A stretch of DNA of 5,371 nt from OCS116 cluster bacterium (GTDB taxonomy: Bacteria; Pseudomonadota; Alphaproteobacteria; Rhizobiales; OSC116): positions 1 to 5,371 of the forward strand of contig NVUS02000008.1 in assembly GCA_002402005.2 (NCBI GenBank), written 5' to 3'. Both the position numbers and the translations under genes were made by a program. This document shows, one piece after another, positions 5,098 to 5,371 of this stretch. The first letter of the stretch is position 1, and each line of letters starts with the position of its first letter. Below the pieces are notes generated by a model. The model was not told the origin of the DNA. It worked only from the letters and a program-made list of their open reading frames with translations, and did no database searches.

Positions 5098-5371
5098 ATG
5101 CCACTAAACTCCCACGAAATCGCCCAACAACGCCACCTCAAACGCCATCTCACCTTCTGGCGCTTTATGGCCGTGGCGGTGGTCATCATCGGCCTCATCG
5201 CCGTCAGCGCCGTAACCATTAACAACAAAACTTTCTCCATCCGCCAACAACACATCGCCACCATCGAAATTAGTGGCATCATCTACCGTGATGACCGCTT
5301 GCTCGCCCAGCTGAAGGAAATAGAAAAATCAGATAAAGTCTCCGGCCTAATTGTCATCATCGACAGCCCCG
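5098..5371 (+). CDS. sppA: Signal peptide peptidase SppA-like membrane serine protease, N-terminal part (3' end outside the window)
   Basis: The frame is open from ATG 5098 to the last base, giving 91 complete codons. SppA proteins are membrane-anchored serine/lysine peptidases that cut leftover signal peptides. Seen here: a short basic cytoplasmic N-terminus (QRHLKRHLTFWR), one hydrophobic membrane segment at about residues 22-42 (FMAVAVVIIGLIAVSAVTI), then the start of the crotonase-like peptidase fold: HIATIEISGII (52-62) and VSGLIVIIDSP (81-91). These match the first beta strands of the family, where the motif continues as DSPGG. The catalytic Lys and Ser lie beyond the window, so activity cannot be judged. 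The ribosome binding site is weak (AGAG, 9 bases upstream). Following rpsA is a common place for sppA in Hyphomicrobiales. The terminator and two repeats in between mean it is probably transcribed separately. Confidence 0.88.
   Translation, partial: MPLNSHEIAQQRHLKRHLTFWRFMAVAVVIIGLIAVSAVTINNKTFSIRQQHIATIEISGIIYRDDRLLAQLKEIEKSDKVSGLIVIIDSP

Noticed and set aside
5055..5222. ORF starting ATGATG at 5055 overlapping sppA in another frame
   Set aside because: Its product is Pro/Arg/His-rich with no family features, and the overlapping sppA frame has a clear membrane segment and peptidase motifs.

Overview
The window looks like chromosomal DNA of an alphaproteobacterium of moderate GC content. 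Its core is cmk, rpsA (a 564-residue S1 with six S1 repeats) and the start of an sppA-like peptidase, an order typical of Hyphomicrobiales-like Alphaproteobacteria. The organism assignment is an inference from gene order and protein character, because no database search was possible.

Layout, all genes on the + strand: (1) 1-1131, the 3' part of a methyl-accepting chemotaxis protein with a C-terminal CZB-like domain whose zinc ligands appear mostly lost; (2) 1130-1148, a short terminator-like hairpin, then repeat copy A (1152-1491) and a C-rich, G-poor stretch up to cmk; (3) 1605-2240, cmk; (4) 2241-2390, a leader with two stem-loops and a possible 19-codon ORF whose TGA touches the rpsA ATG in the same frame; (5) 2391-4085, rpsA, closed by a strong intrinsic terminator at 4111-4148; (6) 4152-4954, two further copies (B and C) of the same repeat in direct orientation, offset by 420 bp; (7) 4955-5097, a tract with 83 consecutive bases lacking G; (8) 5098-5371, the 5' end of sppA.

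Functionally, cmk makes CDP/dCDP for RNA and DNA synthesis, rpsA encodes the mRNA-binding ribosomal protein S1, and sppA encodes a membrane peptidase. The chemoreceptor is unrelated and sits where aroA often lies upstream of cmk.

The most interesting content is the repeat family in the intergenic spaces. The three copies (about 340-400 bp) share conserved ends and a divergent middle. Where A differs from B and C, several short stems change on both arms while loops and linkers stay constant. Copy B carries 50-bp imperfect terminal inverted repeats, and copy C carries 19-bp outer inverted ends. This fits a structured, probably non-autonomous, mobile intergenic element. I found no transposase or other convincing protein in it.
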